Assembly: GCF_030161095.1 (NCBI RefSeq)
Contig: NZ_BSPP01000010.1
Location: 1-64,000 of the forward strand
From: Cypionkella aquatica
GTDB taxonomy: Bacteria > Pseudomonadota > Alphaproteobacteria > Rhodobacterales > Rhodobacteraceae
Direction of reading: 5' to 3'
Length of the DNA stretch: 64,000 nt
Shown: piece after piece, positions 7,073-20,740 of the stretch
Position numbering within the stretch: the first letter of the stretch is position 1
How the letters are laid out: each line of letters opens with the position of its first letter
The notes under the pieces: generated by a model
The model's database searches: none
Told to the model about the DNA's origin: nothing
Seen by the model: the letters and a program-made list of their open reading frames with translations, nothing else
Made by a program: the position numbers and the translations under genes

Positions 7073-8605
7073 TCAATACCAGGCGTCTCCCATCCCGGCC
7101 TTTTTCGCAGCCACGAACTCCTGCAAACCCTGGGCAATGCCAGCGTCCAGGCTTGGGGCCTCAAACTCTGCCAGCCGCTTTTTCCACAGCTTGTTCGCCC
7201 GATACGCCGCATCATGCGACCCTGCCGCCTCCCACTTTTCAAACGGCTCATTGTCGGACAGATCACTGTCCCAGAACGCGGTTTCATAATGCGCCATCGT
7301 GTGCGAGCAGCCAAAGAAATGATTGCCCGGCCCAACCTCTGCAAAGGCGTCAACAGCCAGCTGATCATCGTCGATTTTGACGCCATCCAGATAAGAATGC
7401 AGGCTTCCACAAAGGTCCGCATCCAGCATGAATTTCTCGTAAGACATGCTCAGCAAGCCATCAAGGAAGCCCGCCGAATGTAGGATGAAATTCGCCCCGC
7501 AATGGATTGCTGCCAGCATCGACATCGTCCCCTCCATCATCGCCTGCGCATCCGGCAGCTTTGAGGTGGTGAAGTTCCCCGAGCAGCGCAACGGCAACCC
7601 CAACCGCCGCGCCAACTGCCCGATCACCATGCTGCCGATAGCCGGTTCCGGCGTGCCAAACGTCGGGCTGCCCGACCGCAGACTCATCGAGGACAGAAAG
7701 TTGCCGAAAATAACCGGAGCGCCTTTTCTCTCCAACTGCGTCAGCGCACATCCCGCCATCGTCTCAGCCAAAGATTGCGCAATCCCCCCCGCAGACGTCA
7801 CCGGCCCCATCGCGCCACCAAGGATAAACGGCACAATCACCGCCGCCTGATTTGCCCGCGCATAGGCCCGCAACGCGTTGGTCATGGTGCCGTCCCAGAC
7901 CAGCGGAGAGTTAACATTGACGTTGCCAAGGATCACGCAATTCTGGTCGACAAAATCGCTGCCAAAGGCAATACGGCCCATCTCGATACTGTCCTCGGCG
8001 CGCTCCTCCGAGGTCACCGACCCCATGAACGGACGATCCGACAAGGTCAAATGCGCCATCACCATATCAAGGTGCCGCTTGTTCACCGGAATATCGGTCG
8101 GCTCGCAGATCGTGCCGCCAGAGTGGTGGAAATTCGGGCTGGACTGCGCCAGTCTGATAAAATTCTGGAAATCTTCCAAGGTGCCAAACCGCCGCCCACG
8201 GTCCAGATCCATCACGAAGGGCGAGCCGTAGGCGGGCGCGAAGACCACGTTTTTGCCGCCGATCCGCACCGAATTGGCCGGGTTGCGGGCATGTTGGGTG
8301 AACTCGGACGGGGCGGATTTCAGGATCTCCCGCAACATGCCTGGCTCGAATTTCACCAGCAAGCCGTCTACCTTAGCACCCGCCCGCTTCCAGTGTTCTA
8401 GCGCCACGGCATCATCGCGAAACTCGATGCCGGTTTCTGCCAAAATCCGGTCGGCGGCATGTTCCACCTTCAGCAGGTTTTCCTCTGACAGCACATCATA
8501 CGTTGGGATATTGCGCACGATATAAGGTCGCCCCATACCGCCGCCCTTCTTCGCCCGCTCGACCTGCCGCGCTTGCCGCCCTGATCGCACGCCCTGCACT
8601 GTCAT
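7073..8605 (-). CDS. Trimethylamine methyltransferase (MttB) family protein, non-pyrrolysine
   Basis: A 510-aa protein of the MttB superfamily (corrinoid-dependent methyltransferases). The frame is open throughout with no in-frame amber codon, so it is a non-Pyl member like MtgB, which demethylates glycine betaine and related quaternary amines. Recognisable family segments include GSPFVMDLDRGRR, SGGTICEPTDIPVN and AEVGPGNHFFGCSHTMAHYE. The start at 8605 (MTVQGVRSG) is preferred because GGGAG lies 6 nt upstream. A 20-residue in-frame extension lacks an RBS. No corrinoid protein or reductive activase gene lies next to it. Substrate unknown. Confidence 0.88.
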   Translation of the reverse strand: MTVQGVRSGRQARQVERAKKGGGMGRPYIVRNIPTYDVLSEENLLKVEHAADRILAETGIEFRDDAVALEHWKRAGAKVDGLLVKFEPGMLREILKSAPSEFTQHARNPANSVRIGGKNVVFAPAYGSPFVMDLDRGRRFGTLEDFQNFIRLAQSSPNFHHSGGTICEPTDIPVNKRHLDMVMAHLTLSDRPFMGSVTSEERAEDSIEMGRIAFGSDFVDQNCVILGNVNVNSPLVWDGTMTNALRAYARANQAAVIVPFILGGAMGPVTSAGGIAQSLAETMAGCALTQLERKGAPVIFGNFLSSMSLRSGSPTFGTPEPAIGSMVIGQLARRLGLPLRCSGNFTTSKLPDAQAMMEGTMSMLAAIHCGANFILHSAGFLDGLLSMSYEKFMLDADLCGSLHSYLDGVKIDDDQLAVDAFAEVGPGNHFFGCSHTMAHYETAFWDSDLSDNEPFEKWEAAGSHDAAYRANKLWKKRLAEFEAPSLDAGIAQGLQEFVAAKKAGMGDAWY

Positions 8606-8684
8606 CGCTCTCTCCCTCGACACCTGTGTCAAGGATGCGCCGATTGTGGGGCGGGTCGCAGTCAACTCCGACTGTTGAAGGTCA

Positions 8685-8709
8685 GTTTCCGCCCCTATGC
8701 AGCGGAAAC
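8685..8709 (-). terminator. Hairpin downstream of the glycogen operon
   Basis: Perfect 8-bp stem GTTTCCGC/GCGGAAAC with a 9-nt loop, 13 nt past the pgm stop on the minus strand. There is no T-run after it, so it may be a 3'-end stabiliser or a weak terminator. Confidence 0.4.
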
Positions 8710-8722
8710 CGACATTTGTGCA

Positions 8723-12443
<3,721 letters not shown>

Positions 12444-12447
<4 letters not shown>

Positions 12448-13886
12448 GCCAGCATACCCTCATACAAAGTTGCATAGGCGCTTGCAGAAGCCTCCCATCC
12501 GACCGGCTGTTTCATGGCGTTTTTCTGCAGCTGCGCCCAAACGGGCTTATTGCCGTAAAGCTGCACCAATTGCCGCAAAGCCTGACCAAATCCAGTCGCA
12601 TCAACAGGATGGAACACAACCCCTGTCGCCACGCCTGCCGTCACCGCAGCTGGGCTGGCATGGATCACTGTATCGGCAAGCCCACCCACCAAAGACACAA
12701 GTGGCACAGTGCCATAAGCAAGCCCATACATTTGCGTCAGACCACAAGGCTCGAACCGGCTAGGCACCAAAACAGCGTCGCCTGCCGCAAACAAGCGATG
12801 ACTGTAGGCTTCGTCATAGCCAATGCGCACCGAAACCCGGCCCGGAAACCGCGCTTCAAGCCGGCGCACCGCCGCCTCTAGCGTAGCCTCGCCCGAGCCT
12901 AAAATCGCCAATCCCCCCCCGCCCGCGATAAAATCGGGGATGCAAGCCTCCAGCAAATCAATGCCCTTTTGATCGGTCAATCGGCTGACCAGCACAGCCA
13001 AAGGCCCTGGCACATCCAAACCCATTTCGGCACAAAATGCCGCGCGATTGGTCGCTTTGCCCTTTAGCGATTTCAGCGTGTAAGGCACGGGTTCCACCTC
13101 TGGCGACCACACAGCGGTATCAACACCATTCAAAATGCCAGACACCACCCCCGCCCGCTGCGCCAAAACGCCCTCCATACCCATGCCAAACTCGGGCCGC
13201 ATCAACTCGGCGGCATAATTTGGCGAAACCGTGGTGATGCGGTCAGCATAGACCAAACCCGCCTTGAGACTGGACAAGCCACCATAATACTCCAAAGCGC
13301 CGGGATAAAACTGATCATAGGGCAGCCGCAGATCCGCCAGCGCCTGCGCCGGAGCCCAGCCCTGAAACGCAATATTATGCACGGTCATCACCGACGCCAC
13401 GCCCCCCGTGCCACCATAGCTCAAATAGGCCGGGGCAAATCCCGATTGCCAGTCGTGGCAGTGCAGGATGTCAGCTTTCCAGCCGTCAATACCATCGCGC
13501 GCCATCCGCGCAGCCACCCAGGACAAGGCCGCAAACCGGCGCGCGTTGTCAAACCAATCCCCACCCGGACCCGCATAGGGTCCGCCCTCGCGGTCATAAA
13601 GGTGCGGCGCGTCCAGCAGCATCACCTGCAAACCGTCGATCTCACCCGCCATAACGCGCGCATCGCCGCCAAACAGGTTTTGCTCAAACCAAACCTCATC
13701 TAATTCCTCAAGACGGGGGCGTAAGCTGCGATAAGCAGGCAATAAAACCCGCATATCCCAACCGACTTTCGCCAATGCCCCCGGGAGCGCTCCAACCACA
13801 TCCGCCAGACCGCCAGTCTTGATCAGCGGCACACATTCCGACGCCACCGACAACACCCGCCCGCGTATTTCAACCGAGTTCTGCAT
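12444..13886 (-). CDS. glgA: Glycogen synthase (ADP-glucose)
   Basis: A 480-aa GT5 glycosyltransferase that elongates alpha-1,4-glucan from ADP-glucose. The N-terminal substrate loop KTGGLADVVGALP is near residue 23, followed by HDWQSGFAP and the C-terminal PSRFEPCGLTQMYGLAYG. Two in-frame ATGs lie two codons apart (13892 and 13886). The second is preferred because AGAGG lies 6 nt upstream of it. The 95-bp gap from glgC contains a strong hairpin and a copy of a dispersed ATATTT element. Confidence 0.95.
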
Positions 13887-13920
13887 GATCATCCTCTGTG
13901 CTCAAATATCTCAGGGTGAA
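13887..13920 (-). repeat. Dispersed ATATTT-type intergenic element, copy before glgA
   Basis: Read on the minus strand it gives CCCTGAGATATTTGAGCACAG followed by the glgA ribosome binding site. It shares the core with copies at 36647, 51369 and 57829. Together with the hairpin at 13938 it has the same arrangement (GC hairpin, C-rich spacer, ATATTT, purine-rich tail) as those copies. Confidence 0.5.
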
Positions 13921-13937
13921 GACAGGATGGGTGAGGT

Positions 13938-13962
13938 CTGGAGAGGGTCTAACCCTCTCCAG
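13938..13962 (-). other. Perfect 11-bp stem hairpin in the glgC-glgA gap
   Basis: CTGGAGAGGGT pairs perfectly with ACCCTCTCCAG across a 3-nt loop. It lies within the operon, 19 nt past the glgC stop. No T-run follows, so it is more likely an RNA-stability or processing element than a full terminator. Confidence 0.65.
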
Positions 13963-13981
13963 CCTATCAGCCCTGCGGGCG

Positions 13982-15253
13982 TCAGGACAATGCCTTCGCC
14001 CGAACGTCAAGCATATCCTGCGTGATCAGCACGATGCCAGAATCCGTGCGACGGAACCACTTGGCATCCATCTCGGGATCTTGCCCGACAACCAGCCCGT
14101 CCGGGATGATCACGCCGCGATCAATAACGCAGTTCTTCAACTCGGCATTGCGATTGACCACTACCTGCGGCAGCGCCACGACATAATCCAGCGTGCTGAA
14201 CGAATGGGTGCGACAGCCGGTGAACAGCAGCGAATTGCGCACTTCCGAACCCGAGACGATACAATCCCCCGACACCAGCGACGACACCGCCATCCCACGC
14301 CGGGTTTCCTCGTCATGGATGAACTTGGCCGGCGGCAGGATTTCCGAATAGGTCCAGATCGGCCAGCTTTGATCGTAGATGTCGAGCTTCGGCACAAAAT
14401 CTGTCAGGTCTATATTGGCCTGCCAGAACGCATCGATCGTCCCCACATCACGCCAATAGGGTTCAGTCTCCAACCCAGACTTCACGCAACTGTCGGCAAA
14501 CTTATGCGCCACGGCCTTGCCGTTTTTCACGATATCAGGGATCAGATCATTGCCGAAATCATGGCTGGAATTGTCATCCGCCATATCGCGGATCAACAGA
14601 TCACGCAGGAAGGCCCAATCGAAAATATAGATCCCCATTGATGCCAAAGCGTTCTCTGGATCACCGGGGATTGAGGGCGGATCAGCGGGCTTTTCAAGAA
14701 ACGACGTGATCCTCATGTTCGCATCGACCGCCATGACACCAAATGCCGTGGCCTCCATGCGCGGCACGGTCAGACAGCCGATGGTGACATCCGCTTTGCT
14801 GTCAACATGCTGCTGCAACATCACCTCGTAATCCATCTTGTAGATGTGATCACCAGCCAGAACGACGATGTATTTAACGCCATAGGAATCAACGATATCA
14901 ATGTTTTGCGCCACAGCATCGGCCGTGCCGAGATACCATTTATTTTCATCCACCCGCTGGGACGCCGGCAGAATGTCCAGATATTCGTTACGCTCTGCCC
15001 GGAAGAACCCCCAGCCGCGCTGCATGTGGCGGATCAAACTGTGCGCCTTGTACTGCGTCGCAATCGCCATCTTGCGGATGCCGGAATTCAGCGCATTTGA
15101 CAAAGCAAAGTCGATGATCCGGGTCTTGCCGCCGAAATACACTGCAGGTTTCGCGCGCCGATCGGTCAGCTCTTTCAGCCGAGAGCCGCGCCCCCCGGCC
15201 AGAACAAAAGCCATAGCCTGCGATGACAGACGGGCATTGGGTCTTGGTTGCAT
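13982..15253 (-). CDS. glgC: Glucose-1-phosphate adenylyltransferase
   Basis: A 423-aa enzyme making ADP-glucose from glucose-1-phosphate and ATP, the committed and allosterically controlled step of glycogen synthesis. The nucleotide-binding motif [20 protein letters not shown] is near residue 18. [16 protein letters not shown] and [15 protein letters not shown] follow, and the C-terminal left-handed beta-helix begins near residue 300. The start is fixed by GGAGG 7 nt upstream of ATG at 15253. Confidence 0.97.
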   Translation of the reverse strand: MQPRPNARLSSQAMAFVLAGGRGSRLKELTDRRAKPAVYFGGKTRIIDFALSNALNSGIRKMAIATQYKAHSLIRHMQRGWGFFRAERNEYLDILPASQRVDENKWYLGTADAVAQNIDIVDSYGVKYIVVLAGDHIYKMDYEVMLQQHVDSKADVTIGCLTVPRMEATAFGVMAVDANMRITSFLEKPADPPSIPGDPENALASMGIYIFDWAFLRDLLIRDMADDNSSHDFGNDLIPDIVKNGKAVAHKFADSCVKSGLETEPYWRDVGTIDAFWQANIDLTDFVPKLDIYDQSWPIWTYSEILPPAKFIHDEETRRGMAVSSLVSGDCIVSGSEVRNSLLFTGCRTHSFSTLDYVVALPQVVVNRNAELKNCVIDRGVIIPDGLVVGQDPEMDAKWFRRTDSGIVLITQDMLDVRAKALS

Positions 15254-15301
15254 CGTAGTCCTCCCTTTACGCAGGCTTGCACCCGCTTTTATGCGTTCAT
15301 C

Positions 15302-17482
15302 TCAAGCTTGCTTCAGCCAAACCGCCGACAAGGGCGGCAGGTTGACCGAAGCCGAGTGCGCGCGGCCATGATGCGGTATCGCATCTGCCGTAACGCCCCC
15401 CAGATTTCCGCGGTTACCTCCTCCGTAAACCGCAGCATCCGTGTTCAAAATCTCAGACCATTGCCCACCCGCAGGCAGGCCAACGCGGTAAGCCCGATCC
15501 ACCGGGGTCATATTCACCAGCGCCACCACCATCGGATCGCCGGGCTTGCCCTTGCGCAGCCAAGCGTAAACCCCGGCTTCAGCGTCATTGCTTTCGATCC
15601 ACTCGAAGCCCTCTGGGCGCGTATCATTCACGTGCAGCGCAGGCACATCGCGGTAAACCTTGTTCAGATCACGGACGAGGTTTTGCATGCCCTGATGCGC
15701 CGGGATTTCAAGCTGATGCCAATCCAACGATTGATTGTGGTTCCACTCTTTGCCCTGCGCGAACTCGCAGCCCATAAACAACAGCTTTTTGCCCGGATGC
15801 GCCCACATGAACCCGTAATAGGCACGCAGATTTGCAAACTTCTGGTCGCCATCGCCCGGCATCTTCTCCAGCATACTGCCTTTGCCGTGCACAACCTCGT
15901 CATGGCTGATCGGCAAGATGTAGTTTTCCGACCAAGCGTAGTGCAAACCAAAGGTCATCTGGTGGTGATGGAAGCGGCGATAGATCGGATCTTTGTGCAT
16001 GTAAGACAGGGTGTCATTCATCCACCCCATGTTCCACTTAAAGCCAAAGCCCAGCCCACCATGGTTCACAGGACGCGATACGCCCGCGAAAGCCGTGCTT
16101 TCCTCGGCCACCGTCATCACGCCACCGACCTCACCGTAAGCCGTGATATTCATGGTTTGCAGCACCGCAATCGCTTCGTAATTTTCGCGCCCGCCGTCTT
16201 TGTTGGGCACCCACTGGCCTGCCTCGCGGCTGTAGTCCCGGTACAACATAGAGGCCACCGCATCGACGCGCAGCCCATCCATGTGGTATTCTTCTAGCCA
16301 ATACAGCGCGTTAGAGACAAGATAGTTGGAAACCTCGACCCGGCCATAATTATAGATCAGCGTGTTCCAATCCTGATGGAAACCTTCGCGCGGGTCTTGG
16401 TGTTCATACAAAGCCGTGCCGTCAAAGCGGCCCAAACCATGCGCATCGGTCGGAAAATGTCCCGGCACCCAATCCAGCAACACGCCAATGCCGCGCTGAT
16501 GGGCAACATCCATGAAAGCGCGGAATTCGTTCGGCGTACCGTGCCGGATGGTCGGCGCAAACAGCCCGACAGGCTGATAGCCCCAAGAGCCATCGAACGG
16601 ATACTCGGAAATCGGCATCAACTCGATATGGGTAAAGCCCATGTCGACGACGTAATCGACGAGCTGTTCTGCAAGCTCGGTGTACGACAACATCCGGTCG
16701 CCCGGCGCGCGCTTCCAACTGCCAAGATGTACCTCATACACCGAAATCGGCGCGTCAATTGTCTGCTTTTCGCCGCGCGTCGCCATCCAATCGGCGTCAT
16801 GCCAAGTCGGATTTTCAATCTGCCGCACGACGCTTGCATTTTTCGGCGCGTGCTCCGATCCGAAACCAACAGGATCGGCCTTCAGCGGCAGCAAGGTCCC
16901 GCCCGGCCCACGGATTTCATATTTATAGGCCTCGCCCTCGGCAATGGCGGGCAGGAAAGTCTCCCACACCCCAGTGCCGCCACGACGGCGCATCGGATGG
17001 CGGCGGCCATCCCATTGGTTGAAGTTGCCGACCACCGAAACACGTTCTGCATTCGGGGCCCAGACTGCGAAATGCGTACCGGACACGCCCTCATGACTGA
17101 TCACATGCGCGCCCAGCACTTGCCACAACCGCTTGTGGCTGCCCTCGCCCAGCAGATACTCATCCAACTCGCCCAGAACTGGACCAAAGGCGAAAGGATC
17201 TTCACATTCCCATTCTGCGCCATGGCCCTGCCAGCGCAAACGATAGTCCGATTTGCGCGCAAGCTCGGCGACAAACAGTCCCGGCGCGCCGTTGACCGGC
17301 GTTGCTTCCACCGGCTTGCCCGCTTTGCCGGGCAAAACGAACAACCGCTCTGCACCGGGATCAAAGCCCAGCACCACCCACTTGCCACCGCGTTTCTGCA
17401 ACCCCAATACCGAGAAAGGGTCACCATGACGCCCCTCGGCAATCGCACGCGCGGCACCTGGGTCTATAAGCAGATCAGTCAT
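15302..17482 (-). CDS. glgB: 1,4-alpha-glucan branching enzyme
   Basis: A 726-aa GH13 enzyme introducing alpha-1,6 branches into glycogen. It has an N-terminal N1/CBM48 region, then barrel motifs DWVPGHFPTDAHG, GLRVDAVASMLY (nucleophile), VAEESTAF (acid) and PISHDEVVHGKGS. The length is that of long, N1-containing GlgB. It lies between glgP (15-nt gap) and glgC (48-nt gap). Confidence 0.97.
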   Translation of the reverse strand: MTDLLIDPGAARAIAEGRHGDPFSVLGLQKRGGKWVVLGFDPGAERLFVLPGKAGKPVEATPVNGAPGLFVAELARKSDYRLRWQGHGAEWECEDPFAFGPVLGELDEYLLGEGSHKRLWQVLGAHVISHEGVSGTHFAVWAPNAERVSVVGNFNQWDGRRHPMRRRGGTGVWETFLPAIAEGEAYKYEIRGPGGTLLPLKADPVGFGSEHAPKNASVVRQIENPTWHDADWMATRGEKQTIDAPISVYEVHLGSWKRAPGDRMLSYTELAEQLVDYVVDMGFTHIELMPISEYPFDGSWGYQPVGLFAPTIRHGTPNEFRAFMDVAHQRGIGVLLDWVPGHFPTDAHGLGRFDGTALYEHQDPREGFHQDWNTLIYNYGRVEVSNYLVSNALYWLEEYHMDGLRVDAVASMLYRDYSREAGQWVPNKDGGRENYEAIAVLQTMNITAYGEVGGVMTVAEESTAFAGVSRPVNHGGLGFGFKWNMGWMNDTLSYMHKDPIYRRFHHHQMTFGLHYAWSENYILPISHDEVVHGKGSMLEKMPGDGDQKFANLRAYYGFMWAHPGKKLLFMGCEFAQGKEWNHNQSLDWHQLEIPAHQGMQNLVRDLNKVYRDVPALHVNDTRPEGFEWIESNDAEAGVYAWLRKGKPGDPMVVALVNMTPVDRAYRVGLPAGGQWSEILNTDAAVYGGGNRGNLGGVTADAIPHHGRAHSASVNLPPLSAVWLKQA

Positions 17483-17497
17483 GGCAACCTCTTGATA

Positions 17498-19900
17498 TTA
17501 AAGGGCAGATGGGATCGTCCAGACGTCTTTCATATAGCTGCGAATGGTGCGATCCGAACTGAAGAAACCCGAGCGCGCCGTGTTCAATGCCGCCATTTTA
17601 ATCCAAGCCTGACGATCCGCATAGGCAGTATCCACCTTATCTTGCGCCGCATCGAACGAGTCGAAATCCGCCGCGACAAGGAAATAATCGTGGTGCCAAA
17701 CCCGGTGTACCAGCCCATGATAGCGGTCCTTCTGATCAGGGCTGAACTGGCCCTCGGCGACGGCCTGCAAGACGTTTTGCAACGCGAGGCTGGCATCAAT
17801 CGCCTTGCGCGATTGGTCGGGATCTTCACGCCGCTTCATCGCCTCGTCGGTGGTCAGGCCGAACAGGAAGAAGTTCTCGGCACCAACCTCTTGCAAAATC
17901 TCAACATTCGCGCCGTCCAGCGTCCCAATCGTTGGCGCACCGTTCATCATAAACTTCATGTTTCCGGTGCCCGATGCTTCCTTGCCGGCTGTCGAGATTT
18001 GTTCTGACAGATCGGCCGCAGGCACCAAACGCTCAGCCATGCTGACGTTGTAATTGGCTGGGTAGATCACTTTCAGCAGATCACCAACTTCGGGATCCGC
18101 ATTAATAACCTGCGCCACATCATTGATAAGATGGATGATTTCCTTAGCAACCGCATAGCCCGGCGCAGATTTGCCACCGAAAATCTTAACGCGTGGCACC
18201 CATGTCGCTTTGGGATTCGCCTTGATGCGCTGATAATGCGCGACGGTTTGCAGAATGTTCAGCAGCTGCCGTTTGTATTCGTGGATGCGCTTCACCTGCA
18301 CGTCAAACAGCGCATCCGGCGAGACTTTGACACCACATTCCTGCGCAATCCAAGCCTCTAGCGCGATTTTATTCGCCCGCTTGGCCGCGTCGAATTTGGC
18401 GCGGAAGGCGCTGTCGTCCACCAAAGGCTCAAGCTCTTTCAAGCGATCAAGCTGATCTTCCCAGCCTGCGCCAATCGCTTCGGTGATCAGACCCGACAGA
18501 GGGCGGTTGGACATTTTCAACCAACGGCGCGGAGTCACCCCATTGGTTTCATTAATAATCCGACCCGGATGCAGCGCGTCCAACTCGGGGAACAGGTTCT
18601 TCTTCACCAAGTCAGAGTGCAGCGCCGAGACGCCATTGACCTTATGCGCCATCACAAACGCAAGCTCGCCCATCCGCACTTCTTGATGCTTGACGATGCC
18701 AATGTAATGCGGCGGGCTGAAGGTGCGTCGATGCCAGCTGTCGATCCGTTCGACAATCTGCATATGGCGCGGCAGCGTGTTGCCAAAGGTAAATGTCGCC
18801 CACCGCTCCAGAGCCTCGGGCAGCAGCGTATGGTTAGTGTAGCCAAGGCAATCGCGCGCGGTGTCCAGCGCATCGTCAAAGCCCATGCCATTTTCATCGA
18901 CCAACAGACGGATCAATTCTGGGCCCGCAATCGCAGGATGGGTGTCGTTCATCTGGATTGCCACATGCTTTGGCAAGCTGCGCAGATCAGAATGACGGGT
19001 TTTGAAGCGGCGCAGGATATCTTGCAACGCAGCCGAGGTCAGGAAAAACTCTTGTTTCAGGCGCAATTCCTTGCCTTGATATGTGGTGTCATCGGGGTAA
19101 AGCACCCGGCTGAGCGTGCGCGCCAAAGCCTCTGGCTCGGCCGCTGCGGCGTAGTCGCCGCGATTGAAACGCTCCAGATCGAATTGCTTTGTTGGTTTTG
19201 CCGACCACAAGCGCAGCGTATTTGCCCATTTGCCCTGCCAGCCGATCACCGGCGTATCATAAGCCGACGCCAGCACCGTCTCGCCCGGAACCCAAAACTC
19301 TTTGCCGTCCCGCATCTCGACATTGCCCTTGAACGGGATGACATACGCGCTTTCTGGGCGGGCAAATTCCCATGGGTTGGTCTGCGACAGCCAGTCTTCG
19401 GGCATCTCAACCTGTTGACCACGCTCAAAACTTTGCCGGAACAGGCCGTGCTCATAGCGGATGCCATAGCCGTAGGCCGGGCAGCCTACCGTTGCCATGC
19501 TTTCCATGAAACACGCCGCCAAGCGGCCCAATCCGCCGTTGCCCAAAGCAGCATCAGGCTCGCCTTCGACAAGAGTGTGGAAATCCTGACCCAACTCGCG
19601 CATCACCTGCTCAGAGATGTCGCGCAGATCAAGGTTGACGGTGGCATCTTCCAGCAGACGCCCGATCAGAAACTCCATCGACAGGTAGTACACCCGCTTG
19701 CGATCCTCGGCCCAGGTCCGGCGGGTCGAGGCAAACCACGGCTCCATAATCCGGTCGCGAATGGCAAACGACAGCGCCATGCGCCAATCATAGCCGCTGG
19801 CGTTTGCAGCATCCTTGCCCAGCGTAAAGGTCAGATGCCGCAGCACGTCGGATTTCAGCAGGGCGGGCGTAAAGTTCGTCTCTGTCAAAATGTGTTCCAC
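17498..19900 (-). CDS. glgP: Glycogen/maltodextrin phosphorylase
   Basis: An 800-aa GT35 enzyme releasing glucose-1-phosphate from alpha-1,4-glucan ends. GEPDAALGNGGLGRLAACF is the N-terminal catalytic face, and the PLP site EASGTGNMKFMMNG carries the Schiff-base Lys near residue 640. First gene of the glycogen operon, so synthesis and degradation genes share one transcript and control must be largely allosteric. The 430-bp upstream region holds two copies of a LacI-like sequence. Confidence 0.97.
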   Translation of the reverse strand: MEHILTETNFTPALLKSDVLRHLTFTLGKDAANASGYDWRMALSFAIRDRIMEPWFASTRRTWAEDRKRVYYLSMEFLIGRLLEDATVNLDLRDISEQVMRELGQDFHTLVEGEPDAALGNGGLGRLAACFMESMATVGCPAYGYGIRYEHGLFRQSFERGQQVEMPEDWLSQTNPWEFARPESAYVIPFKGNVEMRDGKEFWVPGETVLASAYDTPVIGWQGKWANTLRLWSAKPTKQFDLERFNRGDYAAAAEPEALARTLSRVLYPDDTTYQGKELRLKQEFFLTSAALQDILRRFKTRHSDLRSLPKHVAIQMNDTHPAIAGPELIRLLVDENGMGFDDALDTARDCLGYTNHTLLPEALERWATFTFGNTLPRHMQIVERIDSWHRRTFSPPHYIGIVKHQEVRMGELAFVMAHKVNGVSALHSDLVKKNLFPELDALHPGRIINETNGVTPRRWLKMSNRPLSGLITEAIGAGWEDQLDRLKELEPLVDDSAFRAKFDAAKRANKIALEAWIAQECGVKVSPDALFDVQVKRIHEYKRQLLNILQTVAHYQRIKANPKATWVPRVKIFGGKSAPGYAVAKEIIHLINDVAQVINADPEVGDLLKVIYPANYNVSMAERLVPAADLSEQISTAGKEASGTGNMKFMMNGAPTIGTLDGANVEILQEVGAENFFLFGLTTDEAMKRREDPDQSRKAIDASLALQNVLQAVAEGQFSPDQKDRYHGLVHRVWHHDYFLVAADFDSFDAAQDKVDTAYADRQAWIKMAALNTARSGFFSSDRTIRSYMKDVWTIPSAL

Positions 19901-20020
19901 ATCGTATGGTTACTGTTGGCACAAAGCCTATCTCTATCCAAAGTCGGGTCAAGCAAGCACCGCGCCCGTCTCTCAGCACGCCGTCGCAATCCCATTACCC
20001 AGTCCGAGTATAAATCTTTC

Positions 20021-20030
20021 AAACCGCTTT
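20021..20030. promoter_or_regulatory. Candidate sugar-regulator site 1 upstream of glgP
   Basis: AAACCGCTTT (TCAAACCGCTTT with flank), a CG-centred near-palindrome, 121 bp upstream of glgP. The identical 12-mer recurs 76 bp further upstream. LacI-family operators have this form; the cognate protein is not in the window. Confidence 0.4.
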
Positions 20031-20096
20031 CTTGTTACCGCAAACAATTTCAGAATTCACCATTTTTTTCTAACAACAAGAAAGGCTTTTGCGATC

Positions 20097-20106
20097 AAAC
20101 CGCTTT
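20097..20106. promoter_or_regulatory. Candidate sugar-regulator site 2 upstream of glgP
   Basis: Second copy of TCAAACCGCTTT, 76 bp from the first. Direct repetition of a 12-mer in a non-coding region next to a carbon-storage operon supports a regulatory role but does not prove it. Confidence 0.4.
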
Positions 20107-20331
20107 GAGTACAACCAAGTCGCGTGTCAGAAACGCCTCGTACGCTTTGCCAACCGTATTCGGCAGTTGATCTCAATTGCAGCAAAAGCTCTATTTCTGC
20201 ACAAAACTGCATCACGTTTTGCAAAACCCATCGCACACCGGCCGGTTGCACGGCTCGGTTTTTGCCCAGCACAACCTTGGTCGCTTAAATTTTTGCGCGA
20301 CAGCAAGAAAACGATGTGCTGACGCTAAAGC

Positions 20332-20727
20332 TCAGCCAACTGCAGGTTTTGCAAGCCCTGCCAGAATCGGGCAATCTGGGCGCTGATCGCCGTGACAGGC
20401 TTGGATCAATTTGGACAAAGTCGCATCCATCGCCCGCAGTTCGTCGATTTTGCTGCGAATCTGCGCCACATGAGTCATCGCAAGTGCCTTGACGTCGCCG
20501 CTGGCTCGGCCTTGATCTTCGTAGAGCCCCAGCAATGCCCGACACTCGACAATCGAAAAGCCCAAGGACCGCGCGCGCCCCACAAAAGCCAGCTTGTGCA
20601 GATCACTTGCCGAAAAATCGCGGTAGCCGTTTTCGCCCCGCTTGGGATGGATCAAGCCGATGTCCTCGTAATAGCGGATGGTCTTGGCGGGCAGACCGGC
20701 GGCCTTTGCAACTTCGGCGATATTCAT
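20332..20727 (-). CDS. cueR: Copper-responsive MerR-family regulator (CueR)
   Basis: A 131-aa MerR-family activator. The winged helix-turn-helix MNIAEVAKAAGLPAKTIRYYEDIGL is at the N-terminus, then a dimerisation helix, then the metal loop CHGDQRPDC, two Cys separated by seven residues (about 111 and 119), which is the CueR Cu(I) signature. The start at 20727 is chosen over an upstream TTG at 20739. It begins 14 nt after copA, so regulator and pump form one autoregulated transcript. Its binding site is seen upstream of copA. Confidence 0.93.
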   Translation of the reverse strand: MNIAEVAKAAGLPAKTIRYYEDIGLIHPKRGENGYRDFSASDLHKLAFVGRARSLGFSIVECRALLGLYEDQGRASGDVKALAMTHVAQIRSKIDELRAMDATLSKLIQACHGDQRPDCPILAGLAKPAVG

Positions 20728-20740
20728 AGTCTGGCCCAAT

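Larger units (their letters stand above)
19901..20331. other. Non-coding region upstream of glgP
   Basis: A 431-bp AT-richer stretch with no supportable gene. It contains two copies of TCAAACCGCTTT (listed separately), an inverted repeat CAAAAC (20202-20207)/GTTTTG (20216-20221), and a poly-T run near 20065. It probably carries the glycogen operon promoter. Short frames here are in low-complexity sequence and look spurious. Confidence 0.5.

Noticed and set aside
7073-8605. Pyrrolysine-containing MttB
   Set aside because: The frame has no in-frame TAG, so the protein is a non-Pyl homologue.
18569-20170. A 533-aa plus-strand frame over glgP
   Set aside because: Antisense shadow with no family motif. 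glgP is full-length.
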